The notes: generated by a model not told the origin, from the sequence alone. A stretch of 64,000 nt of DNA from an uncultured Mycobacterium sp. (GCA_900078375.1 FLQS01000020.1:29807-93806), one strand, 5' to 3'. Positions 43,672-53,418 are shown, counted from the stretch's first letter. Numbers and translations are program-made.

Positions 43672-44541
43672 ATGGCGAGCATCGCGCAATGGATCGAGGG
43701 GGCCAGGCCCAGAACCCTGCCCAACGCGGTGGCGCCGGTGATCGCGGGCACGGGTGCGGCGGCGTGGTTGGACGCGTTTGTGTGGTGGAAGGCGCTGCTG
43801 GCCCTTGCCGTTTCGCTCGCGCTGATCATCGGCGTCAACTTCGCCAACGACTACTCCGACGGCATTCGCGGCACCGATGACGAACGTGCCGGACCGCTGC
43901 GCCTGGTCGGCTCCAAGCTGGCGACACCGCAGGCCGTGCTGGCCGCCGCGATCGTCAGCCTCGGCGTGGGGGCGGTCGCCGGACTGGCGCTGGCCATCGT
44001 CAGCGCCCCGTGGCTGATCGCGGTCGGCGTGGTGTGTATCGCCGGCGCGTGGCTGTACACCGGCGGCTCGCGGCCCTATGGCTACGCCGGCTTCGGCGAG
44101 GTCGCGGTGTTCGTGTTCTTCGGACTCGTCGCGGTGCTGGGCACGCAGTACACCCAGGCACTGCGGGCGGACTGGGTCGGCGTGACGCTGGCCGTCGCGA
44201 CGGGCGCGCTGTCCTCGGCGGTGCTCGTCGCCAACAACCTTCGCGATATCCCGACCGATCGGGTCGCGGGCAAGCTGACCCTGGCGGTCCGTCTCGGCGA
44301 CGGCCGCACCCGGGTGTTCTACCAGTCGCTGCTTGGGCTGGCTGGTGTGCTGACGTTGGTTCTGATGCTGGCCACACCATGGTGCGCAGTCGGGTTGGTC
44401 GCGGCGCCGCTGGCGTTGCGTGCGGCCGGCCCGGTGCGCCATGGTCTCGGCGGCCGCGAGCTCATCCCCGTGCTGCGAGATACCGGCCTGACCATGCTGG
44501 TCTGGTCCGTCACGGTGTCGCTGGCGCTGGGGTTGGGTTAA
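43672..44541 (+). CDS. menA: 1,4-Dihydroxy-2-naphthoate octaprenyltransferase MenA
   Basis: Integral membrane prenyltransferase (289 residues, about nine helices) joining the polyprenyl chain to DHNA to give demethylmenaquinone. The aspartate motifs [17 protein letters not shown] (about 62-78) and [14 protein letters not shown] (about 184-197) are those of the UbiA family. Two ATGs 9 bp apart result from a tandem ATGGCGAGC duplication; the second matches the M. tuberculosis start MASFAQW. GTG at 43651 is also possible. It converges on the DUF4229 gene with a shared TTAA. Confidence 0.95.
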   Translation: MASIAQWIEGARPRTLPNAVAPVIAGTGAAAWLDAFVWWKALLALAVSLALIIGVNFANDYSDGIRGTDDERAGPLRLVGSKLATPQAVLAAAIVSLGVGAVAGLALAIVSAPWLIAVGVVCIAGAWLYTGGSRPYGYAGFGEVAVFVFFGLVAVLGTQYTQALRADWVGVTLAVATGALSSAVLVANNLRDIPTDRVAGKLTLAVRLGDGRTRVFYQSLLGLAGVLTLVLMLATPWCAVGLVAAPLALRAAGPVRHGLGGRELIPVLRDTGLTMLVWSVTVSLALGLG

Positions 44542-44861
44542 TCCTGCGTCTCGTTTCCACGCAGCCGCGCCTGCAGCTGCTCGCGGTCCCGGCGGCGGCG
44601 CTGGTCGACCAGCGCGATGCTCGCGGTGGCGCGTAGGCGCAGCGGGGCCAGGACCCAGATGCCCAGCGGCAAGGCGATCACGATCGCGAACAACAGCGCC
44701 ACGATGAGGGGGAACTCGCGAATCCCGATCAGCTGGGCGGCGTAGTAGATCAGCGCGGTCAAAGCGACCACCAAAGCGATCCGCGCGAACGTGTAGATGA
44801 CGACGTCGCGCGCGAGGCGGCCGGCCGAGCCCGAGGTCTGGTTGTCCGAATTGTCCGACAC
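44538..44861 (-). CDS. DUF4229-like small membrane protein (Rv0531-type)
   Basis: A 107-residue protein with two membrane helices (about 22-42 and 50-72) and a charged C-terminus ([17 protein letters not shown]) probably in the cytoplasm. The position next to menA and the cytochrome c maturation genes matches Rv0531. The GTG start ([11 protein letters not shown]) was preferred over a longer one because it leaves room for the divergent small gene. Function unknown. Confidence 0.75.
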   Translation of the reverse strand: MSDNSDNQTSGSAGRLARDVVIYTFARIALVVALTALIYYAAQLIGIREFPLIVALLFAIVIALPLGIWVLAPLRLRATASIALVDQRRRRDREQLQARLRGNETQD

Positions 44862-44895
44862 GGCGCTGAGCCTACCGACGCGCGTATATTCGGAC

Positions 44896-44903
44896 AAAGG
44901 AGG
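44896..44903 (+). promoter_or_regulatory. Strong ribosome binding site of 53-residue gene
   Basis: AAAGGAGG lies 5 nt before the GTG start and is close to a perfect anti-16S match, which decides that this very short gene is real. A TATATT -10-like hexamer is at 44885-44890. Confidence 0.8.
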
Positions 44904-44908
44904 TTTAC

Positions 44909-45070
44909 GTGCTGTACCTGCTCTTAGTCCTGATCATCGCCGCTGCCGTCTATGTCGGATGGCGTGCGATTCGCACTCAGTCGAATCGGACGAAGACCAG
45001 GGTCGTCGGCCCCGACGACGATCCGGACTTCCTGTGGCGGCTGAGCCACGGCGACAACAACCCGCGCTAG
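44909..45070 (+). CDS. 53-residue membrane-anchored protein (Rv0530A-like)
   Basis: A very small protein that starts with GTG and reads VLYLLLVLIIAAAVYVGWRA, one membrane helix, followed by a polar tail with GPDDDPDFLWRLSHGDNN. The strong ribosome binding site and the shared CTAG stop with the MinD-like gene support it. Its place beside the MinD-like gene agrees with Rv0530A in M. tuberculosis. It is probably an anchored accessory peptide; function unknown. Confidence 0.78.
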   Translation: MLYLLLVLIIAAAVYVGWRAIRTQSNRTKTRVVGPDDDPDFLWRLSHGDNNPR

Positions 45071-46239
45071 CCGAACCGCTCGACTGCATCGGCTGCGGGG
45101 GGAAACCCGTCGGCCACCACTGCGGCCAACCGGACCAGAGCCTCCCGCGTCTTCGGCTTCAACCGATCGAGTTCGACCTCGGCGCCCTCCTCGAGATGCG
45201 GGTCGAACGGGACGACGCACACCGCGCGGCAGCGCCGGGAAAAGTGATCGACCACCTTCTGCATGTCGACCTTGCCGGTCCGTGGCCGCACCGCGTTGAC
45301 CACGCACACCGACCGGCGCACCAGATCCTCGTGGCCGTGCGCGTCCAGCCAGTCCAGCGTCGCCGACGCGCTGCGGGCACCGTCCACCGATCCCGAACTG
45401 ACCACGATCAGAGTGTCGGCATGCTTCAGCACCGATGCCATCGCCGAGTGCAGAAGCCCAGGCCCGCAATCGGTCAGCACCAGACTGTAGAAGCGTTCGA
45501 GCACCGCCAGCGTCCGGTCATAGTCGTCGGCGCTGAACGCCTCGGACACCGTCGGATCGCTCTCGGAGGCCAGCACCTCGAGCCGGCTCGGACCCTGTGA
45601 CGTGTAGCCGCGGACGTCGCTGTAACGCTCGATACCGTCGGCGTCGCGCAACAGGTGACGCACGGTGGCCGGAGTCTCCAGCGGCACCTTCTGGCTCAGC
45701 GTGCCGCGGTCAGGGTTGGCGTCGACCGCCACCACCCGGTCACCCCGTATCGAGGCGAACGTGCCGCCCAGGGTGGCGGTGATCGTCGTCTTGCCGACCC
45801 CGCCCTTCAGCGACAGCACGGCGACCTTGTAGCACCCCGACAGTGGGCGGTTCACCTGCGCGGTGAGACCGTGGCGACGCGCAGCGCCCGGACCCTCGCC
45901 GACGTTGATCAGCTTGCCCGACACCACATACAGCCATTTACGCCAGCCCTCCGACGGCGGTGGCTTGACCTGTCGCAGCAGCGCACTGGTCGAGAGGTCC
46001 GGATACGGCGTCGGCGGCACGGGCGGACGGTATGACGGTTGTTCGACGACATACTGGTTGAACAGCGGAGCCGGAGCCGCCATTGGATCCATCGGGATGC
46101 CGATGGGCGGCGTTGACGCCAGCCAGTCCGGTTCGGGCTGCGACGTCGCAGCAGCAGGATCGGTGAACCGCTGCTCGGTGCGGAACACCGTTGTCGCATC
46201 AGTCAATTCGTGGCCCTGGCGGGGCGCAGGATTGGACAC
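45067..46239 (-). CDS. MinD/ParA-like ATPase (Rv0530-type)
   Basis: A 390-residue protein with a Pro-rich, disordered N-terminus (about 1-115) and a SIMIBI-class ATPase domain: deviant Walker A LSLKGGVGKTTITATLGG, Walker A' VVAVDANPDRGTL and Walker B LVLTDCGPGLLHSAM. It resembles the EspI-type ATPases of mycobacteria and Rv0530. The GTG was chosen because a GGGGGA ribosome binding site lies 7 nt upstream; other starts (GTG 46245, ATG 46293) are possible. It follows the ccsB gene in the same direction, 76 bp away. Role unknown; perhaps positioning or secretion. Confidence 0.8.
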   Translation of the reverse strand: MSNPAPRQGHELTDATTVFRTEQRFTDPAAATSQPEPDWLASTPPIGIPMDPMAAPAPLFNQYVVEQPSYRPPVPPTPYPDLSTSALLRQVKPPPSEGWRKWLYVVSGKLINVGEGPGAARRHGLTAQVNRPLSGCYKVAVLSLKGGVGKTTITATLGGTFASIRGDRVVAVDANPDRGTLSQKVPLETPATVRHLLRDADGIERYSDVRGYTSQGPSRLEVLASESDPTVSEAFSADDYDRTLAVLERFYSLVLTDCGPGLLHSAMASVLKHADTLIVVSSGSVDGARSASATLDWLDAHGHEDLVRRSVCVVNAVRPRTGKVDMQKVVDHFSRRCRAVCVVPFDPHLEEGAEVELDRLKPKTREALVRLAAVVADGFPPAADAVERFG

Positions 46240-46315
46240 GGACACTTCCCCCTGACATATCGTTTCGGGTTGAGTGGATTTCGTGGTGTGCATCCAACCC
46301 TAGCGCAACGTCGGG

Positions 46316-47320
46316 TCAGCCCACTCCGGCGTAGGAGTGCAGCCCGGTCACGACCAGGTTGATGAAAAACAGGTTGAAGACCATCGCGACGAAGCCAACG
46401 ACGTTGATCCAGGCGGCCTTCTTGTCCCGCCAGCCGGCCGTCGAGCGCGCGTGCAGATACGCGGCGTAGACCACCCACGCGATGAAGGCGACCGTCTCCT
46501 TGGGGTCCCAGCCCCAGTAGCGACCCCACGCCTCCTCAGCCCAGATAGCCCCGAAGATGACGCCGAAACCGAAGATCGGGAACGCGAAAATGGTGGTGCG
46601 ATAAGCGATCCGGTCGAGGGTCTGCGCGTCGGGCAACCGTTGCACGATCCGGGCGAGCGTTCCGTCCTTTCCTGGCGCGGCCAGTGGCGACATCTTCAGC
46701 AAGAACAGGATGCTCGCGACGCCGGCGACCAGGAAAACCCCCGAGCCCAGGCTGACGACCGACACGTGGATCGGCAGCCAATAGGACTGCAGCGCGGGCA
46801 TCACCGGTGCGGCGTTGGTGTACAGCCACTTGCCAGAGACGGCCAGCAGGATCAGCACCGGCAGCAGCACGAACGCCCACAGCGCGCGGTACTGCGGCTT
46901 GCGCAGCACGATCGCCGCCGCGATCAGACCGCAGAAGCTCGTCAGGTTGATGAACTCGTACATGTTGCCCCACGGCACCCGGGCGGTGGCCAGGCCGCGC
47001 AACACGATGCAGGCGAACAGCAACGCAATACCGACGTAGACCAACGACAGGCCGGCCTTGCCGATGCGTTCGTCGGCGGACCGTCGGGGCTTGTCGACGA
47101 CGACGCCGGGGAGGTCGCTGTCGGCGGTGACGCCCCTGCCCGATGTCGCCGGCCCAGCGGCTCCGGCACTGACCAGCTCGCGGGCCTCGACCTTGCGGCC
47201 GCGGCTGTAGGCGAGCTCGACAGCCAGCAGCAGCAGCGCGCCCACGAGAATGATGATCGACGACGTGAAGGCCCAGTCCGAATAGCGGGCCAGTCCGATG
47301 TCGATGTGCTCGGTATTCAT
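46316..47320 (-). CDS. ccsB: Cytochrome c biogenesis protein CcsB (ResC/CcsA)
   Basis: A 334-residue polytopic protein (about eight helices) with the tryptophan-rich haem-handling motif WGRYWGWDPKETVAFIAWVVYAAYLHAR and flanking histidines (HVSVVS, HARS). Together with ResB it forms the system II haem lyase that attaches haem to exported apocytochrome c. The start overlaps the resB stop codon (ATGA). Last of the core ccs genes. Equivalent to Rv0529. Confidence 0.94.
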   Translation of the reverse strand: MNTEHIDIGLARYSDWAFTSSIIILVGALLLLAVELAYSRGRKVEARELVSAGAAGPATSGRGVTADSDLPGVVVDKPRRSADERIGKAGLSLVYVGIALLFACIVLRGLATARVPWGNMYEFINLTSFCGLIAAAIVLRKPQYRALWAFVLLPVLILLAVSGKWLYTNAAPVMPALQSYWLPIHVSVVSLGSGVFLVAGVASILFLLKMSPLAAPGKDGTLARIVQRLPDAQTLDRIAYRTTIFAFPIFGFGVIFGAIWAEEAWGRYWGWDPKETVAFIAWVVYAAYLHARSTAGWRDKKAAWINVVGFVAMVFNLFFINLVVTGLHSYAGVG

Positions 47321-48960
47321 GCGCGATCCGCCTTCTCTCTTGACGGCTCTGGCAGGTCCGCCACCATCCGTTCGGTGAGCTTCTCGAACTCGCTGCCCCA
47401 CCCGGAGTTGTCGGTGCGGGCCAGACCGCCCAGCTCGACGTTTACCGTACCGGGCAGTCCCTTTGCGGGAACAATCTTGGCCCACACCCGGCGCCGGCGC
47501 ACGATCAACGAGACCAGCAGCCCGCCCATCATCGACATCGCGAACACCAGAACCCACACCTGACCGGGATCGTGAGAGACCTGCAGGTTGACGAACGGGG
47601 TCGCGCCGTCGAACCTCACCACCGTGCCGTCGTCGAGCCGTACCTCTTCGCCCTGGCGCAGGTTGGTGCGTTTGACCTTGGTGAGCCGCTTCTGCTCGAT
47701 GAGCCGCGGGTCCAAGGTGAACAGCGACTGGGGACGGCCGGTATCCAGGCCGGTGTCACCGCGATAGACGTCGATGGCCACCGCGGGATCGTTGGCCGCC
47801 GGAAAGCTCGACGACAGCAGGGTGCCGTCGAGCTCGGCGGTGGGTGCAAACAAGCCCATGATCGCCAGCTGATGCTTGCGCCGCTCGGAGGGATCGGGGT
47901 ACATACCGCCCGGCGGGTCGACGCGGATCACGCCCGAGGACAACAACGTGATCGGGTCGTCGGGCCGCCACTGCAGGGTCTGCGTGCGCTGCTGTCCGTT
48001 CGGGAAGGTGACGGTGAACGTTGGGGCGTAGCCGTGGCCCTGCATGTACACCCGGTCGCCACCGATGCGCAGCGGATGGTTGACCTCGAGGCGGTACGGC
48101 CGCCAGGTGCCGTCGGCCAGATCGGACCCGGCCTGATAGTCGATGTTCGACGCGAACGACAGAGCCTGCCCGCTGGGCAAATAGTGGGCCTGGAAGTCGT
48201 TGACCCGCAGGCACATCGGATACAGCGACGTGCCGTCGACACTATTTCCGGCACGGAAGGAGTCGAACGCGGCCGGTGAGGCCGAGCAGAAGCCGGGGCC
48301 GCCGTTGGCGACGACGATGACGTTACCTTCGTAGCCGAACAGCTTGCCGACCGCGATCGCCACCAGCAGGCCCAGCAAGGAGAAGTGGAAGACGATGTTG
48401 CCGAACTCCCGCAGGTAGCCCTTCTCGGCAGAGACCTCGATTCCGTCGTCGGTCTGGCGGGTGACGCGTCGCCAGCCCTTGAGGCGCTCGGAGATCGTGG
48501 CCGCCGTTTCTTCCGCGGTCCCCGCGACTTCGGCGGTGGCGTACTTAGGCAGCCGAGACAAGTTGCGTGGGGCCGGCACCGGCACCGCGCGCAGTCCTTT
48601 GGCGTGCTCGATCATCCGCGGGGTCAGACACCCCACCAACGAGATGAACAGCAGCGCATAGATGGCGGTGAACCAGAAGCTGGAGAACACGTCGAAGAGC
48701 TGCAGCCGGTCCAGCCAGGGCCCGATGATGGTGTGTTCGCCGAGGTACTGCTGCACCTTGGCCTCGTTGAGGCTGCGCTGCGGCAGCAACGCACCCGGCA
48801 CCGCCCCCAGCGCCAGCAGGAACAACAGCACCAGCGCGGTGCCCATCGAGGTCAGCGCGCGCCAGAGCGTGCGGCCCTGCCTGCCGAGCAGACGCAAAAG
48901 GCCCGCACGCCTCGGCGTGTCGGGGTCTTTTGCGTCTGCTCGCGGTGGGGAGGCCGTCAA
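47317..48960 (-). CDS. resB: Cytochrome c biogenesis protein ResB
   Basis: A 547-residue membrane protein with three N-terminal helices, a large extracytoplasmic domain (about 240-470) and one C-terminal helix, partner of CcsB in system II. The TTG start overlaps the ccdA stop (TTGA) and gives a length close to Rv0528; the frame stays open a further 850 bp upstream, but that stretch lies over ccdA and is not coding. The PFVNLQVSHDPGQVWVLVFAMSMMGGLLVSL helix region is typical. Middle gene of the operon. Confidence 0.93.
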   Translation of the reverse strand: MTASPPRADAKDPDTPRRAGLLRLLGRQGRTLWRALTSMGTALVLLFLLALGAVPGALLPQRSLNEAKVQQYLGEHTIIGPWLDRLQLFDVFSSFWFTAIYALLFISLVGCLTPRMIEHAKGLRAVPVPAPRNLSRLPKYATAEVAGTAEETAATISERLKGWRRVTRQTDDGIEVSAEKGYLREFGNIVFHFSLLGLLVAIAVGKLFGYEGNVIVVANGGPGFCSASPAAFDSFRAGNSVDGTSLYPMCLRVNDFQAHYLPSGQALSFASNIDYQAGSDLADGTWRPYRLEVNHPLRIGGDRVYMQGHGYAPTFTVTFPNGQQRTQTLQWRPDDPITLLSSGVIRVDPPGGMYPDPSERRKHQLAIMGLFAPTAELDGTLLSSSFPAANDPAVAIDVYRGDTGLDTGRPQSLFTLDPRLIEQKRLTKVKRTNLRQGEEVRLDDGTVVRFDGATPFVNLQVSHDPGQVWVLVFAMSMMGGLLVSLIVRRRRVWAKIVPAKGLPGTVNVELGGLARTDNSGWGSEFEKLTERMVADLPEPSREKADRA

Positions 48961-49736
48961 ATCGGCAGCCTCACGTCGGAGACGAACGCGTCGCGCACCC
49001 AGGAGATGAAGTCGTTCCAGGCCCCGGTGACCAGCGCCAGCCCGACGGCGATCAACAGCACGCCGCCGATGATCTGAATGATCCGGGTGTGGCGGCGCAA
49101 CCAGCCGAATCCGTTGACCGCCCAGCCCGATCCGAGCGCCAACAGTACGAACGGAATGCCCAGGCCCAGGCAGTAGGCGATGACCAGTGCGACACCACGG
49201 GCGACGCTGGCGCCGTCGGTTGCCGAAGCGACCGTGATCACCCCGGTCAGCGTCGGGCCGAGACAGGGCGTCCAGCCCAGCCCGAAGACCGCGCCCAGCA
49301 GCGGTGCGCCCGCCACGCCGGCGAGGCGGGTCGGCGTGAACCGCGCCTGGCGCTGCAGCGCCGGGATGAAGCCGATGAACACCACACCCATGACAATGGT
49401 CAGCACGCCACCGACCCGTTGCAACACAAGCTGATTGGTGATCAGGGTGGTGGTCATGCCCAGCACCGCCACCGTGCCGAGCACGAACACCGCGGTGAAC
49501 CCGGCGACGAAAAGCAGCGCCGACCCGGCCACCCGCCAGCGCTGCGCCTTGATGGCTACCCGGCCGGTGCGCGCGTCGAGGTCGTCCACGCCGACGACCG
49601 CCGCGAGGTAGGACAGGTAACCGGGCACCAGGGGCACCACGCATGGCGACGCGAACGACACCAGCCCGGCCAGCACGCAGATCCCGAGGGCCAACAGCAG
49701 CGGGCCCGCGGCGGCGGTCTGTGCGAAACCGGTCAC
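48957..49736 (-). CDS. ccdA: Thiol-disulfide transporter CcdA
   Basis: A 259-residue, six- to seven-helix protein that passes reducing power across the membrane to the ResA-type thioredoxin. The two redox cysteines are in SFASPCVVPLVPGYLS (about Cys32) and LGWTPCLGPTL (about Cys157), each followed by a proline-rich turn. The GTG start overlaps the resA stop codon (GTGA). Equivalent to Rv0527. Confidence 0.94.
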   Translation of the reverse strand: MTGFAQTAAAGPLLLALGICVLAGLVSFASPCVVPLVPGYLSYLAAVVGVDDLDARTGRVAIKAQRWRVAGSALLFVAGFTAVFVLGTVAVLGMTTTLITNQLVLQRVGGVLTIVMGVVFIGFIPALQRQARFTPTRLAGVAGAPLLGAVFGLGWTPCLGPTLTGVITVASATDGASVARGVALVIAYCLGLGIPFVLLALGSGWAVNGFGWLRRHTRIIQIIGGVLLIAVGLALVTGAWNDFISWVRDAFVSDVRLPI

Positions 49737-50329
49737 GGTGCCGCCGGTTTCGGCTCGGCGGCCAGCCGCTGCACCACCGGCAGCAGGTCCTCGGCCAGCA
49801 GCTCACGCAGGAACACCGCGGCCACCCGGTGTTCTCGGTCGAGGACGACGGTCGACGGGATCACCGTGGCGGGGTACTTGCCGCCGAAGGCGATCATGGT
49901 GCGCATCGCCGGGTCGTAGATCGACGGGAAGGTGACCTTACGGTCGGTGACGAAGTCCTGGGGTGCGGTGATGTCGTTGTCCCGCACATCGATTCCGAGG
50001 AATGCCACGCCCAGGTCGCGGGTCTGCTCGTAGACCTTCTCCAGCTGGGTGATCTCGGAGCGGCACGGCCCGCACCACTGCCCCCAGACGTTGATCACGA
50101 CAACCTTGCCTTCGAAATCCTTCAGCGACACCGTCTTCGAGGGGTCCATCAGTTCGGGTCCGGAGATCGGGCCCGGCCTGCCTCGGCCGGCCGGCGGGTC
50201 GTAGAAGATGTCGGTCTTGCCGCCAGGAGCGACGAACTCGAAGGTGCCACCCTGCGCGACGGCGTCGTCACCAGTGGAGCAGCCGGCCAACACCGTCGCC
50301 GCCACCAGGAGGACCAACAGCCGTTTCAC
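49733..50329 (-). CDS. ResA/TlpA-type thioredoxin lipoprotein
   Basis: A 198-residue exported lipoprotein with a lipobox ending in LAGCS (Cys16) and a TlpA-like thioredoxin domain with the active site WGQWCGPCRSE near 83-92. It keeps the CXXCH cysteines of apocytochrome c reduced, using electrons from CcdA. The GTG start overlaps the phosphoglycerate mutase stop codon (GTGA). Equivalent to Rv0526. Confidence 0.92.
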   Translation of the reverse strand: MKRLLVLLVAATVLAGCSTGDDAVAQGGTFEFVAPGGKTDIFYDPPAGRGRPGPISGPELMDPSKTVSLKDFEGKVVVINVWGQWCGPCRSEITQLEKVYEQTRDLGVAFLGIDVRDNDITAPQDFVTDRKVTFPSIYDPAMRTMIAFGGKYPATVIPSTVVLDREHRVAAVFLRELLAEDLLPVVQRLAAEPKPAAP

Positions 50330-50934
50330 TGCCCGGCTAGCTCCGCGTATCCCCAGCCGATGTAGTCATCCCCGTCGTAGTAGAAGGAGGTCAGCGATGC
50401 CAGGTTGCACAGCCGCCGGGTCGGGAAGTGGTGCAACTTGGCGCCGGTCATCGCCCTGCGCAACGTCTCGACGGGCAGCTGATGGCTGACGCAGACGGCC
50501 TCGTGGCCGGCCCCCCTGATCCGCGCCCGGTCCAGCGCCCCCGCCATTCGCGCGGCGATCTCGCGGTAGGGCTCGCCCCAGGTCGGCGTGCGGGGGTTGC
50601 GCAGGTGCCACCAGTTGCGCGGGTCGCGCAGGGCGCCGTCGCCCGGGGAGACCCGTTCGCCCTGAAAGACGTTGTGGGACTCGATGAGTTCGTCGTCAGT
50701 GTCGACGGCAAGGCCGTGATGAGCGGCGATCGGCGCGGCCGTCTCCTGCGCCCGCTCCAGCGGAGAGGCCACCACGTAGACGATGTCACGCGCGGCCAGC
50801 CAGGTAGCCACCGCTTCGGCCTGGGCGCGGCCGCGTTCGGAGAGGTGGAAGTCGGGCAGGCGACCGTAGAGGATGCCGTCCGGGTTGTGCACCTCGCCGT
50901 GGCGCATCACATGCACAATCGTGCGTTCGCTCAT
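50326..50934 (-). CDS. Histidine phosphatase (phosphoglycerate mutase family)
   Basis: A 202-residue histidine phosphatase superfamily protein with the catalytic MRHGEVHN near residues 10-17 and a second histidine in CVSHQLPVE. The family covers mutases and many phosphatases; neither haem synthesis nor cytochrome c maturation has a known need for it, so its substrate is unknown. The ATGA overlap with hemL makes it part of the hemL-ccs operon as in Rv0525. Confidence 0.88.
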   Translation of the reverse strand: MSERTIVHVMRHGEVHNPDGILYGRLPDFHLSERGRAQAEAVATWLAARDIVYVVASPLERAQETAAPIAAHHGLAVDTDDELIESHNVFQGERVSPGDGALRDPRNWWHLRNPRTPTWGEPYREIAARMAGALDRARIRGAGHEAVCVSHQLPVETLRRAMTGAKLHHFPTRRLCNLASLTSFYYDGDDYIGWGYAELAGQ

Positions 50935-52250
50935 GCTGGTTTAGCTTCCGCTGCAGCGCGAGCCGCACCCGGCAGGGCGTCGGCGATCCGATCGAAAGCG
51001 GCATCGTCGAGTGCAGCCGAGACGAACCAGGTTTCGAAGGCACTCGGCGGCGCGTAGACGCCGGCGTCGAGCAAGGCGTGGAAGAACGCCGGGAACCGCC
51101 ACGTCTCGCTGGCTTTCGCCTCGGCGAAGTTGGTGACCGGCGAGTCGGTGAAGAACACCGACAGAAAATTGCCGGCCCGCGGAACCTGATGGGCCACACC
51201 GGCTTGCGTCAGCGCATCGGTGAGCAGACCGGCCAACCGGTCGGCATTGGCGTCGAGTGCGGCGTACACCGCGTCGTCGGCGTTACGCAGCGTGGCCAGT
51301 CCGGCCGCCACGGCCACCGGGTTGCCCGACAGGGTGCCTGCTTGATACACCGGGCCCAGCGGGGCCAGCCGCTCCATCACATCGGTGCGACCGCCGAACG
51401 CGGCGGCGGGCAGACCGCCGCTCATCACCTTGCCGAAAGTGAACAGGTCAGCGTCGACGGGATCGATTCCGTACCAACCACTTCGGCTCATCCTGAAGCC
51501 GGTCATCACCTCATCGACGATCAGCAGCGCGCCGTGTTCGGCAGTGATGCGCCGCAGGGCGGCGTTGTAGCCGGGCAGCGGCGCAACCGCGCCCATGTTA
51601 CCCGGACACGCTTCGGTGATCACCGCGGCGACGGTGTCACCGAACTTGCCGAAGGACTCCTCGACGGAGGCGATGTCGTTGTAGGGCAACACGATCGTAT
51701 CGGCAGCGGTAGCGCCGGTGACGCCCGGCGAGGACGGCAGACCCAAGGTGGCGACACCCGAGCCGGCGTCGGCCAGCAGCGCGTCGACGTGGCCGTGGTA
51801 GCAGCCGGAGAACTTGACGACCTTCGAGCGACCGGTGAAACCGCGAGCCAGGCGCACCGCGCTCATGGTGGCCTCGGTGCCGGAGTTCACCAGCCGCACC
51901 CGCTGCACCGGCTTCACGCGGGCAATGATCTCGGCGGCCAGCTCGGTCTCGCCCGGCGTGGGTGCGCCGAACGACAGACCGTTGGCGGCAGCCCGCTGCA
52001 CGGCCTCGACGACAGCCGGATGGGCGTGACCCAAGATCATCGGGCCCCAGGAACACACCAGGTCGATGAAGCGGTTGCCGTCGGCGTCAGTGAGCCAGTA
52101 ACCCTTGGCCGAGGTGATGTAGCGGGGCGTGCCGCCGACAGAGTTGAAGGCCCGGACCGGGGAGTTCACTCCGCCGGGGATGACGGCGCAGGCATCGGCG
52201 AACAACCTGGCCGATGCCGCGGTCGAGGCCGCCTGATCCGTGCTGCTCAT
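50931..52250 (-). CDS. hemL: Glutamate-1-semialdehyde aminomutase HemL
   Basis: A 439-residue class III aminotransferase that uses pyridoxal phosphate to make 5-aminolevulinate, the first haem precursor in this pathway. The PLP lysine is in [20 protein letters not shown], and the substrate loop [14 protein letters not shown] near the N-terminus and [11 protein letters not shown] are typical. ATG start; a longer frame is open upstream but is not coding. It leads the operon that also assembles c-type cytochromes. Equivalent to Rv0524. The 133 bp upstream hold no gene. Confidence 0.96.
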   Translation of the reverse strand: MSSTDQAASTAASARLFADACAVIPGGVNSPVRAFNSVGGTPRYITSAKGYWLTDADGNRFIDLVCSWGPMILGHAHPAVVEAVQRAAANGLSFGAPTPGETELAAEIIARVKPVQRVRLVNSGTEATMSAVRLARGFTGRSKVVKFSGCYHGHVDALLADAGSGVATLGLPSSPGVTGATAADTIVLPYNDIASVEESFGKFGDTVAAVITEACPGNMGAVAPLPGYNAALRRITAEHGALLIVDEVMTGFRMSRSGWYGIDPVDADLFTFGKVMSGGLPAAAFGGRTDVMERLAPLGPVYQAGTLSGNPVAVAAGLATLRNADDAVYAALDANADRLAGLLTDALTQAGVAHQVPRAGNFLSVFFTDSPVTNFAEAKASETWRFPAFFHALLDAGVYAPPSAFETWFVSAALDDAAFDRIADALPGAARAAAEAKPA

Positions 52251-52383
52251 GGCCACCAGTGTCCCAGGCACGGCGGGATGCTCAACTACAGGGTGTAGCA
52301 GTTGGGCTTCTCCCCCGCTCGAGTGGCCAGTTGACGCACGCCTTCGGCGCAGATACGTGCAACAAGTGGCCACTCGGCGCAGT

Positions 52384-52670
52384 TCACACCGGGTCGAGGC
52401 GGAAAACCGGATGGTCGGCGGGGTCGGGCAGCTTGGCGAAGTAGCCGTCGACGGTCTTACCCGCCTTGACCCGGTAAGCCTGCAGCACCGGCGGCCGGTC
52501 GGCAGCGGGCAGCTCAGCAGCGGTGAACCGCGCTGCACCCACCTTGGTGTCCAGGATCACCACCGGGTTGACCCGGACGTTCTTCACCCACTGCGACTCC
52601 CCCCGGGTCGACACCAGGTAGCGGGCGTCGTCCACGTCGACGGTGATCACAGGGGCTTGAGGTAGGCCAT
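52384..52670 (-). pseudogene. DUF385 nitroreductase gene with internal deletion
   Basis: A remnant of a deazaflavin-type nitroreductase. The first codons (MAYLKP, from the ATG at 52670) are typical of the family start, but after one more codon the frame stops, and the family's C-terminal two thirds (VITVDVDDARYLVSTRGESQWVKNVR...VFRLDPV) follow in another frame. About 35-45 codons that should lie between, including the first cofactor loop, are missing. A shorter product from the GTG at 52650 is possible but would lack part of the fold. Confidence 0.75.
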
Positions 52671-52691
52671 GCTTCAGAGTTTGATGAGCTG

Positions 52692-53072
52692 ATGCAGCTA
52701 CCGCAATGGTTGGCCAGGTTCAACCGGCACGTCACCAACCCGGTGCAGCGGTTGTGGGCGGGCTTCATTCCGACCATGGGCATCCTCGAACACGTCGGCC
52801 GCCGCTCCGGCGCGCGCTACCGCACCCCGTTGTCGGTGTTCACCACCGACGAGGGGGTGGCGATCCTGCTGACCTACGGGCCGAACCGGGACTGGCTGAA
52901 GAACATCACCGCCAGCGGCGGCGGCCGCCTCAAACGCTACGGGCGGACGTTCACCGTCAGCAATCCGCGGGTGATGACCAAAACTGAAGCCGCCCCACAT
53001 GTTTCGGGCCTCTGGCGACCGGTCTTCACGACGCTGCCGTTCGAGAACGCGGTGCTATTGACCCGCGTCTGA
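52692..53072 (+). CDS. DUF385 deazaflavin-dependent nitroreductase family protein
   Basis: A 126-residue split-barrel protein of the same family as the gene at 20.8 kb: EHVGRRSGARYRTPLSVF and YGPNRDWLKNITASGGGRL form the cofactor site. It is divergent from the damaged copy, with only 21 bp between, so the pair may once have been a divergent duplication. Its 3' end overlaps the small membrane gene by 47 bp. Substrate unknown. Confidence 0.8.
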   Translation: MQLPQWLARFNRHVTNPVQRLWAGFIPTMGILEHVGRRSGARYRTPLSVFTTDEGVAILLTYGPNRDWLKNITASGGGRLKRYGRTFTVSNPRVMTKTEAAPHVSGLWRPVFTTLPFENAVLLTRV

Positions 53073-53418
53073 GCAGCGACCAGGCACACACCACCACCGT
53101 GATCGCCTCGGCGAGCACACTGATCAGCGCGTGTGGGGCCGGCTGCCACCCCCGTTCCAGGAATCCCATCATCCCCACGGTGCGCGACATGATGAACGCG
53201 CCGAGCGCGCCGACGGAGACCAGTAACGCCACCCCGCGCAGCCAGCCGGGCGCGCCGAGCGCGATAAGGATCGCCAGCGCCACGGAAACGCTTGTCAGAA
53301 CCAGAAAACCGGGACCTATCGCAGGGATGTAGCGATAGCCGTGCAGATACAGGTAGCCATGGCTGGCGGCGCTGAGCAGCAGGCCCGCCGCGATGCTGAA
53401 GTTGACGAACCGGGTCAT
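53026..53418 (-). CDS. Small four-helix membrane protein
   Basis: A 130-residue protein with four membrane helices (about 5-22, 36-57, 62-83 and 96-117) and a basic C-terminus. Its ATG overlaps the stop codon of the phosphoesterase gene (ATGA), so it is the third gene of the cupredoxin operon. No motif recognised. An open frame extends upstream, but over the phosphoesterase gene. Confidence 0.7.
   Translation of the reverse strand: MTRFVNFSIAAGLLLSAASHGYLYLHGYRYIPAIGPGFLVLTSVSVALAILIALGAPGWLRGVALLVSVGALGAFIMSRTVGMMGFLERGWQPAPHALISVLAEAITVVVCAWSLLRRGSIAPRSRTAAS

Noticed and set aside
48961..49806. Extension of the resB frame over ccdA
   Set aside because: It is in a different frame over the well-supported ccdA gene; the overlapping TTG start gives the family length.
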